Shown here one piece after another: positions 37,109-48,360 of a DNA stretch of 64,000 bases (its first letter is position 1; each line of letters opens with the position of its first letter). The translations under genes and the position numbers were made by a program. Below the pieces are notes generated by a model, which was not told the DNA's origin, made no database searches, and worked only from the letters and a program-made list of their open reading frames with translations. Source of the DNA: Saururus chinensis (taxonomy: Eukaryota; Streptophyta; Magnoliopsida; Piperales; Saururaceae); NCBI GenBank assembly GCA_035235625.1, contig CP141150.1:6882001-6946000 (forward strand), given 5' to 3'.

Positions 37109-37152
37109 TTTCTACAAAAATAAAAGCATTTCGCATAGATAAAGAAGATACC

Positions 37153-37429
37153 TTTGAACGGATTCGATACGGGGAGCTTGGCTATTCCGCAACGAATTCA
37201 ATGATTTGAAGAAAAAAATGAAGAAACGAAAGGAATCGACGGAGACCACCGGCGGAGGGGAAGGAAGCTCGGGACTTTAGGAGGCGTGGCCCGGGAGACA
37301 AAATAAGGTGGGACAGCGTCTGCTTCGGAAGCTCCCCTGTCAGGGCTTTTTCCGTAATTTTACGCGTAATTTTTGTTTTCCGAATTGGCCCCTCATAAGT
37401 GGGTCCCACTAATGGGGAGGATATGGGTC
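37153..37429 (-). promoter_or_regulatory. Promoter / first leader exon of the E2 gene
   Basis: Upstream of the inferred first donor at 37152 the sequence is mixed GC with GA-rich stretches; no TATA box is clear. The duplicated segment that starts near 37430 bounds it on the far side. Confidence 0.35.
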
Positions 37430-37611
37430 CAGCTTCTCTTCGAGTTGGTGATGGATTGGGCCCATTTTAAGATGGACGGTGTTTTGTGGGCTCTTCGTTT
37501 CATTTAAGTGTTCAATCTTCTAGGTCCCACATAGGAAGATGTGGTAGGCCCCTTACGGAGGACGTTGGATTAGGATCGAAGCAATTGGCCTTTTAATGCA
37601 CTGTATCCAAC

Positions 37612-37907
37612 TAGTGTTGCCACCTGGTCGGGTTTGGGTCGGGTTTTTTTAAACCCAACCTGACCCCGACCCGATTTACACAAATAAAAAAAAATATTTT
37701 TAAAACTTTGCATAAAATAATATTAAAAAATATATAAATATTAAATTTTATATTTATAATTATATTCGGGTCAGGTTGGAGCACCTAAAACCCAAACCTA
37801 ACCTGAATAGCTATTCGGGTCAATTTTTAAAAATCAAACCCAACCTATTAGGGTTGGGTCGGGTCGGGTCAAGTTTTACCATTTACCCAACCCGAGTAAC
37901 ATCCCTA
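37612..37907. mobile_element. hAT-like MITE, GGGTCGGGT family
   Basis: It begins TAGTGTTGCCACCTGGTCGG and ends ACCCGAGTAACATCCCTA, an inverted pair. The flanks TATCCAAC (37604-37611) and TATCTCAC (37908-37915) are a diverged 8-bp target duplication; copy B has one uninterrupted TATCTCAC there. A related copy is at 46134-46488. Confidence 0.8.
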
Positions 37908-38141
37908 TATCTCACCGCCTATCCTCTAGGATATGTGCAAGTGGCACATATCATGCAAAAATACAATGCACATTGGCCGATAATATAGAAAAGGTTGATC
38001 TTTTGGGTTTTAGCATTTAAATTTTAATATTCAACGAGGAAATAAGAGTGAGAATTGTTGGCATCTTCTTGAGGACCCGATTAATCGATATAGGCAATCA
38101 GCTTCTTAAGGCATGATATCCCGTCGCCCATCCTTGAGGGC

Positions 38142-38880
38142 TAGGGGTGTTCATTGACAGAAATGGACACAGACAGAGGGTTGTCCATGTCTGTATGTCA
38201 TTTGAATATCCCTTGTCCGTGTCTGTTCGTGTTAGCCCTCGTTTGTATTATACTTTGTCCAAGTCCATCCGTTACGAACACGGATGGACTTGGATAAATA
38301 TTTCAACACGTAAATTTCTATCTTAATTCAAAGTTTTTAGTATTTTTTGTAGCATGTTAAAGCTGTCCTAACATGCTATATAAGTACTAAATTCATGTTT
38401 TCAAGTTGTCTAAGACTAATGTAGCATGTTAAGACTGTCCTAACATGCTACATAAGTTCTAGATTCATATTTTCAAGTTGTCCAATACCTATGTAGCATG
38501 TTAGGACTATTCTAACATGCTACATAGGTACTGGATTCATGTTTTTAAGTTGTCAAGTGCCTATATAGCATATTAGGGCTATCCTAAAATGCTACCTAAG
38601 AACTAAATTCTATTTTTTTAAATATTTAGCAATAATTACTACTATATTTAATGAAGTGTTAAGTAAGGGTGGCGGACGTCCGCGGACACGGACAAGGGTA
38701 TGCCCGCGTCCATAGCTCCCTATTAGTACGGACAAAAAACTTAGTCGGTGTCCGCATCTGCCCCGGACCAAAAAAATTGTCCATTTTATATAAAAATGGA
38801 CACGTACATAGATGAACATACATAAAATGGACATGTATGTAGACGAACATACAGACAACGGACGTCCCTGAACACTCCTA
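38142..38880. mobile_element. hAT MITE with exact 8-bp target duplication
   Basis: The ends TAGGGGTGTTCA and TGAACACTCCTA are inverted repeats, and TTGAGGGC flanks both sides exactly (38134-38141, 38881-38888). The subterminal parts are rich in GGACA/GTCC (GACACGGACA type), and the middle is the four-unit palindromic array at 38349-38620. No coding capacity. Confidence 0.9.
38349..38620. repeat. Four tandem ~72-bp units, each with a palindrome
   Basis: Units begin at 38349, 38420, 38492 and 38564. Each opens with TAGCATGTTA..., about 7 bases, then TAACATGCTA, so each unit can fold. The rest (CTAGATTCATRTTTTCAAGT type) is shared with small changes. The array lies inside the hAT MITE 38142-38880. 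Confidence 0.9.
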
Positions 38881-38981
38881 TTGAGGGCTACATATAATAC
38901 AAATTTGTTAACCAAGGTGTGATCCATGTAGATAGCCAACCGAGTGAAGATAGACATTTTTTTCAAGTATCTATAATCTAA

Positions 38982-39074
38982 TACTTGCTATGTCCCATAT
39001 AGAGTGACACTATAAAAACAAGCTTGTCTTTTATTAATAGTCTTATGTTAATTAATATGGGACGGACAGAGTAC
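38982..39074. mobile_element. Stowaway-like MITE within duplication copy A
   Basis: TACTTGCTATGTCCCATAT pairs with ATATGGGACGGACAGAGTAC. The corresponding place in copy B (about 39590-39765) has a diverged, expanded version. Confidence 0.7.
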
Positions 39075-39119
39075 TCAATTAGGGTATGTGTATTTGGGGT
39101 TAGAGGTGTGGGGTGTTAG

Positions 39120-39775
39120 CCCCTCAAACGTGGATCTAGCTTCTCTTTGAGTTGGTCATGGATAGGGTCCATTTTAGATGGACGGTGATTTTGTGGGCTC
39201 TTTGTTTTATTAGAGTGTTCCTCTTCTAGGTCCCATAGAGGAAGATGCGGTAGGCCTCGTAGGGAGGACATTGGAAAGTTCAAAATTCCTTATGGTCAAA
39301 GCAATCAGCCTCTTAAAGCATTGTATCTCACTGTCTATCCTCTAGGGCATGCGCAAGGGGCACATATCATGCGTCAATATAATGATAAACGACATCGATA
39401 GACAATATAGTAAAGGTTGATCTTTCATTTTTTTAGTATTCAAACTTTAATATTCAACAAGGAAAAGCAAGTGAGAATTGTTGAGCTCTTCTCAAGGACT
39501 CAACTAATCGGCATAGGCAATCGGTCTCTTAAGGCATGATAGCAAAGAGAAGAGATGTGTTTTTGTCAAAGTTTCTATGATCTAATATTCTATCTCATTT
39601 TAAGTGTTCGACTACAAGAACAAGTTTGTCTTTTATTAATAGTCCTATGTTAATTTCCCTTTTCCTACTACTTAGAGGATGAAGTAAAAAAGCTAATTGC
39701 AAGGTTTCTTTAAATATTGCATCTTCTCAAATGTGGGCATTTAGTTTGGGATGGAGGAAATACTCAATTACCTAT
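39120..39775. repeat. Local direct duplication, copy B (empty-site copy)
   Basis: Lacks both hAT MITEs of copy A. At the first site it reads GCATTGTATCTCACTGTCTA without interruption. After GGCATGATA the two copies differ in the part around the second MITE. Confidence 0.85.
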
Positions 39776-40327
39776 TTAGATAATTGGGAAGGGAAGAGGA
39801 TGAATGGGGGAGATTGTTTATTTAAAGGAAGTTTAGAAAATTAATTTTAGAAGTCATCATGGTTAGTTGTGAAAAATCCAAAGCCATAAGGCCTGTGAAA
39901 TTGTGCCGTATGGACCGATAGGATCTCGCCCAAAGGTCATACACTTTTTTATTAATTTATTTTATGTAAAATATTTTTTTTAAAGAAGGAAAAAAGACTT
40001 ACAGATTGACCCTAGCCCACTTAAGGCTAAACTTTTAAAAGCCCACCTAAGGTCAGAGCCTAAAATTAAAAATAGCAGCTAGGGTCAAGGCCCAGCTCCA
40101 GCTTGCCTTGGCCTGGCTTGGCTTCAGCCCAACAAATTAGAAGACTCATTAAGATTAGAAAAGGCAAACAACTTCTTTTCTAGCAAAGTTAAGGCAGGCA
40201 ACTTACTTATGGAGTGCATGCATGTACATTTTAAATATGCATTTATGCTGAAAGTGAATTAGACCTTCTCTGTTCACTACTATTTGAATGTGAATGAAAA
40301 TTTCGAGACTGCATAAAGTAGATTTAG
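39776..40327. other. Gene-free stretch
   Basis: Nothing recognised; mixed AT-rich sequence with GGCCTGGCTTGGCTTCAGCC near 40110. Confidence 0.4.
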
Positions 40328-41603
40328 GGGATGTTTGTATGTTATTTTTTTTAAAAGCAGAAGTAAAAATAGAAGCAAATTTTTTTAATAATTTATCATT
40401 AATCAAAATTAAATTTGATTATAGAAGTTTTTAGAATAAATTCAAATATCACGTGAAACATATTTTTAAAACTTTAAATTAATAGAACTCGGATATACAT
40501 GTTTTTGGTACTATTGCGCTCTTAAATTTGAGCTGTATCAAACAAGATCCCACAAAGGTAGGTAAATTTAAACTTTTAAAGTGGGCCCACTTATACTGCA
40601 TACTTGTCGAGGATCAAATTAATATGAGAGGCAACCGTTAAAAAATAACGGAATTTATAATTCCAAAATAAGAGTTGGGAGCTAGAATTGACGAAATCTT
40701 AGAATCGACGAAATCACCTCACGTGGTGATTCGGTGATTTCAACCGATTCCAACTCAAAACAGCTTGGAATCAACTTTAGGGTAAATTTTTTAATTCCAC
40801 TTATTTTATGCACACAAAACATGGAAGGTCGTATCAATACGCATTAGAGTATCAATGATCATGGATACGATTACGCGCCGATGATACGCTTGGTACACGC
40901 TGAAACGGGTATAAACCCTTTTATAAACATAAAAAAATATTATAACTAATAATATATTATTATAATACTTCTTTTAGAGCATAATAAGACCATATAATAC
41001 CGTATCAACCGATACGGGTATTATAAAATTAGTTCATTTAGAACTATATACTATTATGTTCTCCGTCCTATATTAATATTGGTCATTCTTTCCCATATTA
41101 AATACTTTAAAATTAATTTATTTTAAAAATAAATAATATGCTTAATATAAGTCTAAATTACATGTTTAAATAAATATATATTTGTGGAACACTATATGTA
41201 AAAAAATAATTATGTAAATTGCATAAACCTACCCATATTGATCTCATATAACTTTAAAAATACTATTTTAAATATAACAAAAACTCAAATTTTTTAAAAA
41301 GTTGGGTTTGAATTGTGTTTTTGTTTTTAAGAAAAAAAATTTAATTTTTTTTAAAAATATTTTTTTTAATTAAAAAATATTTTTTAAATAAAATAATTAT
41401 TTTTAAAATTATGTATCGATAAATATTGGCCATATCGATATGGTACAACCGATATATATCGTTGATACATGTGGGGGGCGTATCACCCCCGATACCATAT
41501 TAATCTCGGCCGATACGGCCTTCTATGACACAAACATGATTCTGATAATTCAAACCAGAATTATAACATAATCAATAAAAATTTAACATCCAAATAACCC
41601 CTT
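40328..41603. mobile_element. hAT-like MITE interrupted by a second TIR element
   Basis: The left end GGGGATGTTTGTATG pairs with the right end CATCCAAATAACCCC. Interior landmarks (TTTAAAACTTTAAATTAATA, TTGGTACTATTGCGCTCTTA, GTGGGCCCACTTATACTGCA) match 62352-62850. 40823-41528 is a nested insertion; removing it restores a MITE of about 570 bp, the length of the 11716-12257 copy. Confidence 0.75.
40823..41528. mobile_element. Nested TIR element, TATCGAT-rich ends
   Basis: The left end ATGGAAGGTCGTATCAATAC and the right end GATACGGCCTTCTATG are inverted repeats. Flanks ACACAAAAC and ACACAAAC look like an 8-9 bp target duplication with one base lost. It is the same family as 15660-16618. No ORF. 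Confidence 0.75.
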
Positions 41604-42852
41604 AGCCACCCAACAAATCTCAATAATGCATGCAACCATGCATGCAACCAAAGGATGCCAGTGAGTAATTTCAGATTTCTAATCATTACTTTTGATCTCA
41701 ATAACCCCTTCTATGTTTGATTTCGTGTACAAAATGATTGTATGGTCGTATCTTGATTTGTCACTAAAACTTCATATAAAAGAAATAACTTGGGATGAGG
41801 TTGATAATGAAGAATAATAGCAGGAATTAGTGGCACAAAATCATTTTATTTAAGTGGAAGACCATGCATGTGCTTTGATGTGGTTTGTATACGTCAACTG
41901 GTGGTGGTGAAGAGACTGGGTTAAACAGCCTTGAATTGGAAATCAAGTGTCAGATAACCTTGACTTGGAAATCAAATTCCTTCAATTGGCATATTAAGAA
42001 GAATCTTTATAATAGGAGCCCTAGCTCATGACAGCGGAATAATCTCACCTTAAATTAAGATGTGAGAGTGTTTTCTAATATGGAAGCATAGTTAAGTGCG
42101 AGACGAAGTTGGATTTAAAGATCACCTTTGATGACAGGGCTTTAATTACCAAATTTCAGGTCATTTCACCATTGACTTCATCAAATTCCACCCACTGATG
42201 TTATATAGATATTTTTAATGCTGTAATTGGTGGGTCCTACTTGTGAAAATGGCCTAAACTTTAAATGGACCCTACCACCTGTTTTCTCACCCATAGTCAT
42301 AGAATTCTATTCGATACCCCTACTCTGTTGGGCCCACAAATAGTATACCTCCCTATGTCACACATTTTGGTTTGCTTTTAATTCATTAAATGGAATTATT
42401 AATGTGAGACGGAGGGGTATTATTTATGCAAAAGTGGTTTAGAGATAGAGCTCAGTTAGTTTTAGTGATAAGTACAAGAAATCCATACAAACTAACATTT
42501 ATTGAGACATGATTATTTAATTGCTGAGATGCATGCAATTGACTCCAAGCAACAAACTTAAATTTGGTTGTTATTGACCATTTTCTCATTCATTACATTT
42601 TCATTAAACAAATAACAATACCAAGAGCACACTAACAACTACGTACACTACAAGAACTAGGAGCCTTGACAATATGGCACTAAGCCATTTATGCCACCTC
42701 CATCACAACAACTCTCCCACAAGGATCAAACATCAAATAGATAACAATGAGGGAATTGACAACTCCTTCAAACCCTCCTCAGATTTCCTGGCTACATTCA
42801 ATTGCAGATTCTCCACAACCAAATGAGCCTACACATGACCAATACATACTTC
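41604..42852. other. Peroxidase 3' flank, no other gene
   Basis: It holds the probable peroxidase 3' UTR and a Stowaway MITE at 42346-42419. No frame with a recognised motif. Confidence 0.45.
42346..42419. mobile_element. Short Stowaway-like MITE
   Basis: TACCTCCCTATGTCACACATT and AATGTGAGACGGAGGGGTA are inverted ends only 74 bp apart, TA-flanked. Confidence 0.7.
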
Positions 42853-44109
<1,257 letters not shown>

Positions 44110-44181
44110 CTTAATTAGTTGTAGTACTTCTTATCCCTTGATGGGTACTTAGCTGAGTCCAATCTGTGAAAGGGAACTGGG

Positions 44182-44189
44182 TATATATA
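44182..44189 (-). promoter_or_regulatory. TATA box of the peroxidase gene
   Basis: TATATATA on the minus strand, about 75 bases upstream of the start codon, at the spacing expected for a short leader. Confidence 0.6.
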
Positions 44190-46133
44190 GAAGTGAGTGA
44201 AGAGGTAGTAGGAGATATGGGAGTTGTTGTTCATTGAAAGGGTCATGGTGGTTCCGATAAGAGCAGTTGGTGGGGAGGGAATCTTACATAATGGAGGAGT
44301 GTGTCTAAAGCAGTCTCATTAGGTGAACAACTGAGTACTTCACATCTTCTTTATTTGCATGGACATGACCACATTGGACTTAGTTGCATGAAGCTTTCGA
44401 TTGGAAGTAAGATTGAATACAAGGAACCCCAACAACAGCCAAAACAGCTTTTTTTTCCTTTTTTTTTTCCGAACCAAGCCAAAATAACTTCATTTCACTT
44501 TCAATTGCAAGCAATGTTGAAAAGCCCGGCTGGGTCAAATCAATGCTTAAAGTATAGACTTGATGCATTATTAGTGGGGAAGCTGATTCCATTGAAGAAA
44601 AAACGATTTTCTTAAGTAAAACCGTGGTTCATGAATCATCTGCCCTGTTTGGAATCAACTGATTCCAAAAGTTGCTAATGCAAGCTACCCAGGTGAGGCC
44701 ATGATCATTTCTTCAGCGGTGAACAGAAAGAAAAAAAAATCTGATTAAGGAGAATGATTAGATTCTAACTAATCGACGATGACATTCCTACTGCTGTTAA
44801 TGATGCTCGTTTACAGTGCTTTCAAGCTCCATCAACTTGTACAAAAAAATAAATATCCATCAGCTGCAATTATTCAATGTTGCATCCGATATTAGCTTCT
44901 ATTTCCCTTGTTTGTTTGTCGATGATTAAAAATGTTTCAGATTACTGTGGGACGAAAATTTAAGCATTTAATTAGCAAAGACGACGTGTTTCAAAATGCA
45001 TGCCTATTGCATGTGCAGGGCACGTCATACAATGGCATGTTGTTAATTAACGACACTTTTTAATTGGGTAAGGACGCGTCTAACTTGACCTGGATTCCTT
45101 TACCAAAAACCGTGACCATGCTACCTAGGAGTCCTAGCATAGTACATAGAGTCAAACATGTACAATGCCTCTATGTACTAAGCTAGGACTCTTATGTAGC
45201 ATGGCTATGGTTTTCAGTCAGGGAATCTGGCTAAGAAAACATTTTCCATTAGCTAATTGCAATCAGTGTGCGAACTTAATTCCTTTAAACATTATATTGG
45301 TGGGCCCATGGATGATCTCCATTTGGAAGAAATGGGTGGCTGGGATCATATACTTAATAGACTTGGAAGAGAGTTGATCACCAACTTGGTTGTTAGAAAT
45401 ACTTTCTTTCCCACGGGAAAACTTGATGAAATAAGTGGTATAGAAGTCTAAGACCAACCATGTTGTTGACTTGATTAGATTTATATATAAATATGAAATT
45501 AGTGGGAATGTGTGTTTGTTAGTTAGGGTGGATGCATCAAATTCGTTAAAAGCTTACTTCACAAGTATGACATGTTTCAACATGTCCTGTTAGCCAACAG
45601 TTGCAGCTAATTGATGGATTAAGAATCTGTCGATTGCATTAAAAAGTGGGTTGTATACGTGTTGTTTCACATGGGAAGATTTTTTATGCTCCTTGTCGGT
45701 GAGCCTAAGCTGATGAAATTCTCCCACCCGTCCATCACCAAAAATCAATGAAGCATGTATTAATACATGAATATTTTCACCTACAAGCTGTGTTTTTACA
45801 TGAAATACATGCGCTAATACGTGTGCTATCAGTGATGGACGGCCAAAAAAGCTTAACCAGTGGTGCCTTCGCTGGTGTGAGCCTTCACCAGCTGATCAAG
45901 TCTCATCGAGCACATACTACTTAAAGACGGTCTATATTGACATTAATTAATCACCTCTACAAGTTTCTATTAAAAATGAAAAAAAAAAACAATGCGTACA
46001 TGCCCAGCTTTGTGAACAGCCTGGGTTTGGAACATTGTATATAAGAGGGCAGCTCTGCATGGAAATCAATGGCACTTTAGAAAGATGGCCCCTAATGAAA
46101 AATGTTTTTTAGACCAGTCTCCATGCTTAGGGA
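44190..46133. other. Peroxidase upstream region; one copy of a long-range duplication
   Basis: 44975-45960 resembles 52030-52820 in patches (TTCATTAGCAAAAATGAAAC type, GGATCATATACTTAATAGA, AGTTAGGGTG, AAAAGCTTA.TTCACAAG, GCATTAAAAAGTGGGTT, GAGTTTCTATTAAAA). A strong foldback is at 45087-45233. No coding sequence is supported; frames at 45165-45457 overlap the foldback. Confidence 0.5.
45087..45233. repeat. Long foldback, miRNA-precursor-like or small MITE
   Basis: The arm CCATGCTACCTAGGAGTCCT then AGCATAGTACATAGAG pairs with CTCTATGTACTAAGCTAGGA then CTCTTATGTAGCATGG across a 16-base loop. Pairing continues outward with lower fidelity (AAAAACC.TG / CA.GGTTTTC, GGATTCC / GGAATCT). The stem is about 60 bp with few mismatches in the inner 36. 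Confidence 0.7.
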
Positions 46134-46490
46134 TGCCACGGGGTTTGGGTCAAGTTTTGTCAAATCTAAATATAATATTATTTAAATAATAGTAAACTCG
46201 AATAAGACCCAAATAATTATTCGAGTTAAATTTGGAAATATAAACCCGACCCATTAGGGTTGGGTTGGGTTTTATCAAAATATAAAGAAAAATATAAAAA
46301 AATAATATTTATAATTTTATTCGGGTTGAGTTTTACTAAAAGCCCAAACTTAATACAATTTAAAAAATAGTAAACTCGAGTATAACCCAAATAACTATTT
46401 GAGTTAAATTCAAAAACCTAAACATAACCTATTAAGGTTGGGTCGGGTTTTACCATATACCCATATACCCGACCTGAGTGATATCTTCTC
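46134..46490. mobile_element. hAT-like MITE, GGGTCGGGT family
   Basis: The left end is TAGGGATGCCACGGGGTTTG and the right end ACCCGACCTGAGTGATATC. TCCATGCT before it and TCCATACT just after it are a likely diverged 8-bp target duplication. Internal repeats of AAACTCGA/ACCC..AATA show it is a partly duplicated version of the 37612 element. Confidence 0.7.
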
Positions 46491-48104
46491 CATACTTAGC
46501 TTTGTGAGCAGCCTAGGCTTAGAATGTAGTACATAAGAGGACACTCCTTGAAAATCAATGTCCCTTTATGTAAGATATTCAGAGCCACATATGGACCGGT
46601 TACAGAGGCCACTCAGGCTAGACAAGCTCTAGGACGGAAGGGGCATATGATCTCACCCAAATGGAAAGAACATAGCACAGTCCGTGTCTGGAAATTACCC
46701 ACCACAAAATTTGTTTCAATATGCAAGGATTTGTGAATTTTGGACCTTTCAAAAACTACCTGATTTCTTATGTTCCATACCACCCTGCAAACATGAAACT
46801 GCCTAGCATAAACTAATCACATTCATTAATTGGAACGAGTTTCATCCTTTCAAAATGCGCATGGATCGATCCGTTTCTAATTCTTTGACCTAACGAGTTC
46901 ACTTTAGACTGATAAAGTGGTTTAAGGGTGCTGATCCAATTTAAATGTGGACCATTTTGTGAGGCCAAATATTGTAAGAAAGTCCAATTTTTTATAGATC
47001 TAGTATACACTATGCCTAAAGAGTAAGAAGAATTAGCAATCATATTAAAAAAATTGCACATTATTGCCTTCAATCACGCCTAAAATTTGCTACTTTTTCC
47101 TCTTTTTTATCTACTAATTAAGTGTATCATTGAGCTGTCGGATTGAGATTTGATGATAAAGGGGCATATACTATGTTCTGTGGATGACCCACCTTGCTCC
47201 TTGTGCGCCACATCATCAGCATCTAGGTGGGCATAAGCCAGTGGTCATTGCCATGGGCTCTATGCACGCTAGAGTGACGTATTTGGAGATACGGGTCTAT
47301 TAATTCTATCGAGATCAGTTGATATATAGTTAAGGCATACCAAATCAAGACCCGATAGAGATGACTAGGGCAACACCCATACGCTTTCTCTTATGCCTAA
47401 GATGAGATTTTTTTTAAGAAGAAAACTTAAGCCTTGCGGTTACACCATTAATTCACTCTGACCATGTCCAAAACACAAATTTTAGCTACCTTTATTTCAT
47501 GTTCAATCCAACTCAACCATAATTCACCCCCAAAGCCGAATATATTTTTTTAAATTATTTAATTTCATAATTGTTAGTTGACACTAAGATACTTTTCTAA
47601 TCCCATAATACTTCTAATAAAATTATTAATTATTACAAATCTAAACTAGGCTAAAACACTAAGAAAAAGTAAATTGTAACTACTAACATAACCTCACAAT
47701 TGTAGAGGGCATGGTGTGGCAACGAGTGAAGCGATTAATCTCAAATCGAATAACACTGACTTCCACAACTACATGTTTTCCGTCAAGTCAAGGAATATTG
47801 TGTGTCTCTAGAGACATCTGATAAAATTGGAATGATACGTAGCAATAGCACAAACCCTCGTTCTCCATTGATACATTCCAAAACAGCTCTTCCTCAGCAA
47901 TCATTCCAACTTAAATCTCTAGATATGCAGATAATTTATTTACAATCCCTTACACTTAATTTGTTCTATTGTAACAAACTCGTTGTACTTGTTCTATTAA
48001 AATACTCTATATCTTAAGTTAATAACTACATTTGGTTTTTTAAAATGAAGTAAACTAAATATAACTATTTATATAGGATAGAGGGAGTAATGATTAATCT
48101 TTTA
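46491..48104. other. Gene-free stretch
   Basis: 46497-46575 is a diverged direct copy of 46005-46090 (AGCTTTGTGAGCAGCCTAGG). 46900-46990 resembles 53180-53290. 47990-48090 looks like a Stowaway scrap ending GGATAGAGGGAGTA. No gene. Confidence 0.45.
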
Positions 48105-48340
48105 TGGTATTGGAGCACCAAAAAAAATGGCCTACTCATTGTCTTCAACCTCTTCTTAACACTTGTTACTTCTTCTCCCATCCTTCTGCCACCTCCGACT
48201 TTACCTACAGTAAGCAAGCAATTTTTGCATGATCGTTTTTCTCAAACTGGAACGATTAAGTTATCTCCTTTGGAGATCTCATGGGTCATGTCACCTGCAG
48301 CATACCACCACATCTTGTCTAAATTCAATTAGTTATACAA
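48105..48340 (+). mobile_element. Copia-type retrotransposon scrap (primer-binding site and gag start)
   Basis: TGGTATTGGAGC at 48105 resembles the initiator-tRNA primer-binding site TGGTATCAGAGC. It is followed within 20 bases by ATGGCCTACTCATTG, a Ser-rich start like that of Copia gag, which soon meets a stop and frameshift. The rest of the element is absent. Confidence 0.5.
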
Positions 48341-48360
48341 TTGTCCGTTGTCCTCGAATA

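Larger units (their letters stand above)
37430..39085. repeat. Local direct duplication, copy A (carries two hAT MITEs)
   Basis: Copy A aligns with copy B (39120-39775) through TCCAGCTTCTCTTCGAGTTG, GATGGACGGTG, TTCTAGGTCCCA, GCACATATCATGC, AAAGGTTGATCTTT, GAGAATTGTTG and CTTAAGGCATGATA. They also share a Stowaway-like tail containing TTGTCTTTTATTAATAGTC. The extra length is due to MITEs at 37612-37907 and 38142-38880. Non-coding. Confidence 0.85.
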
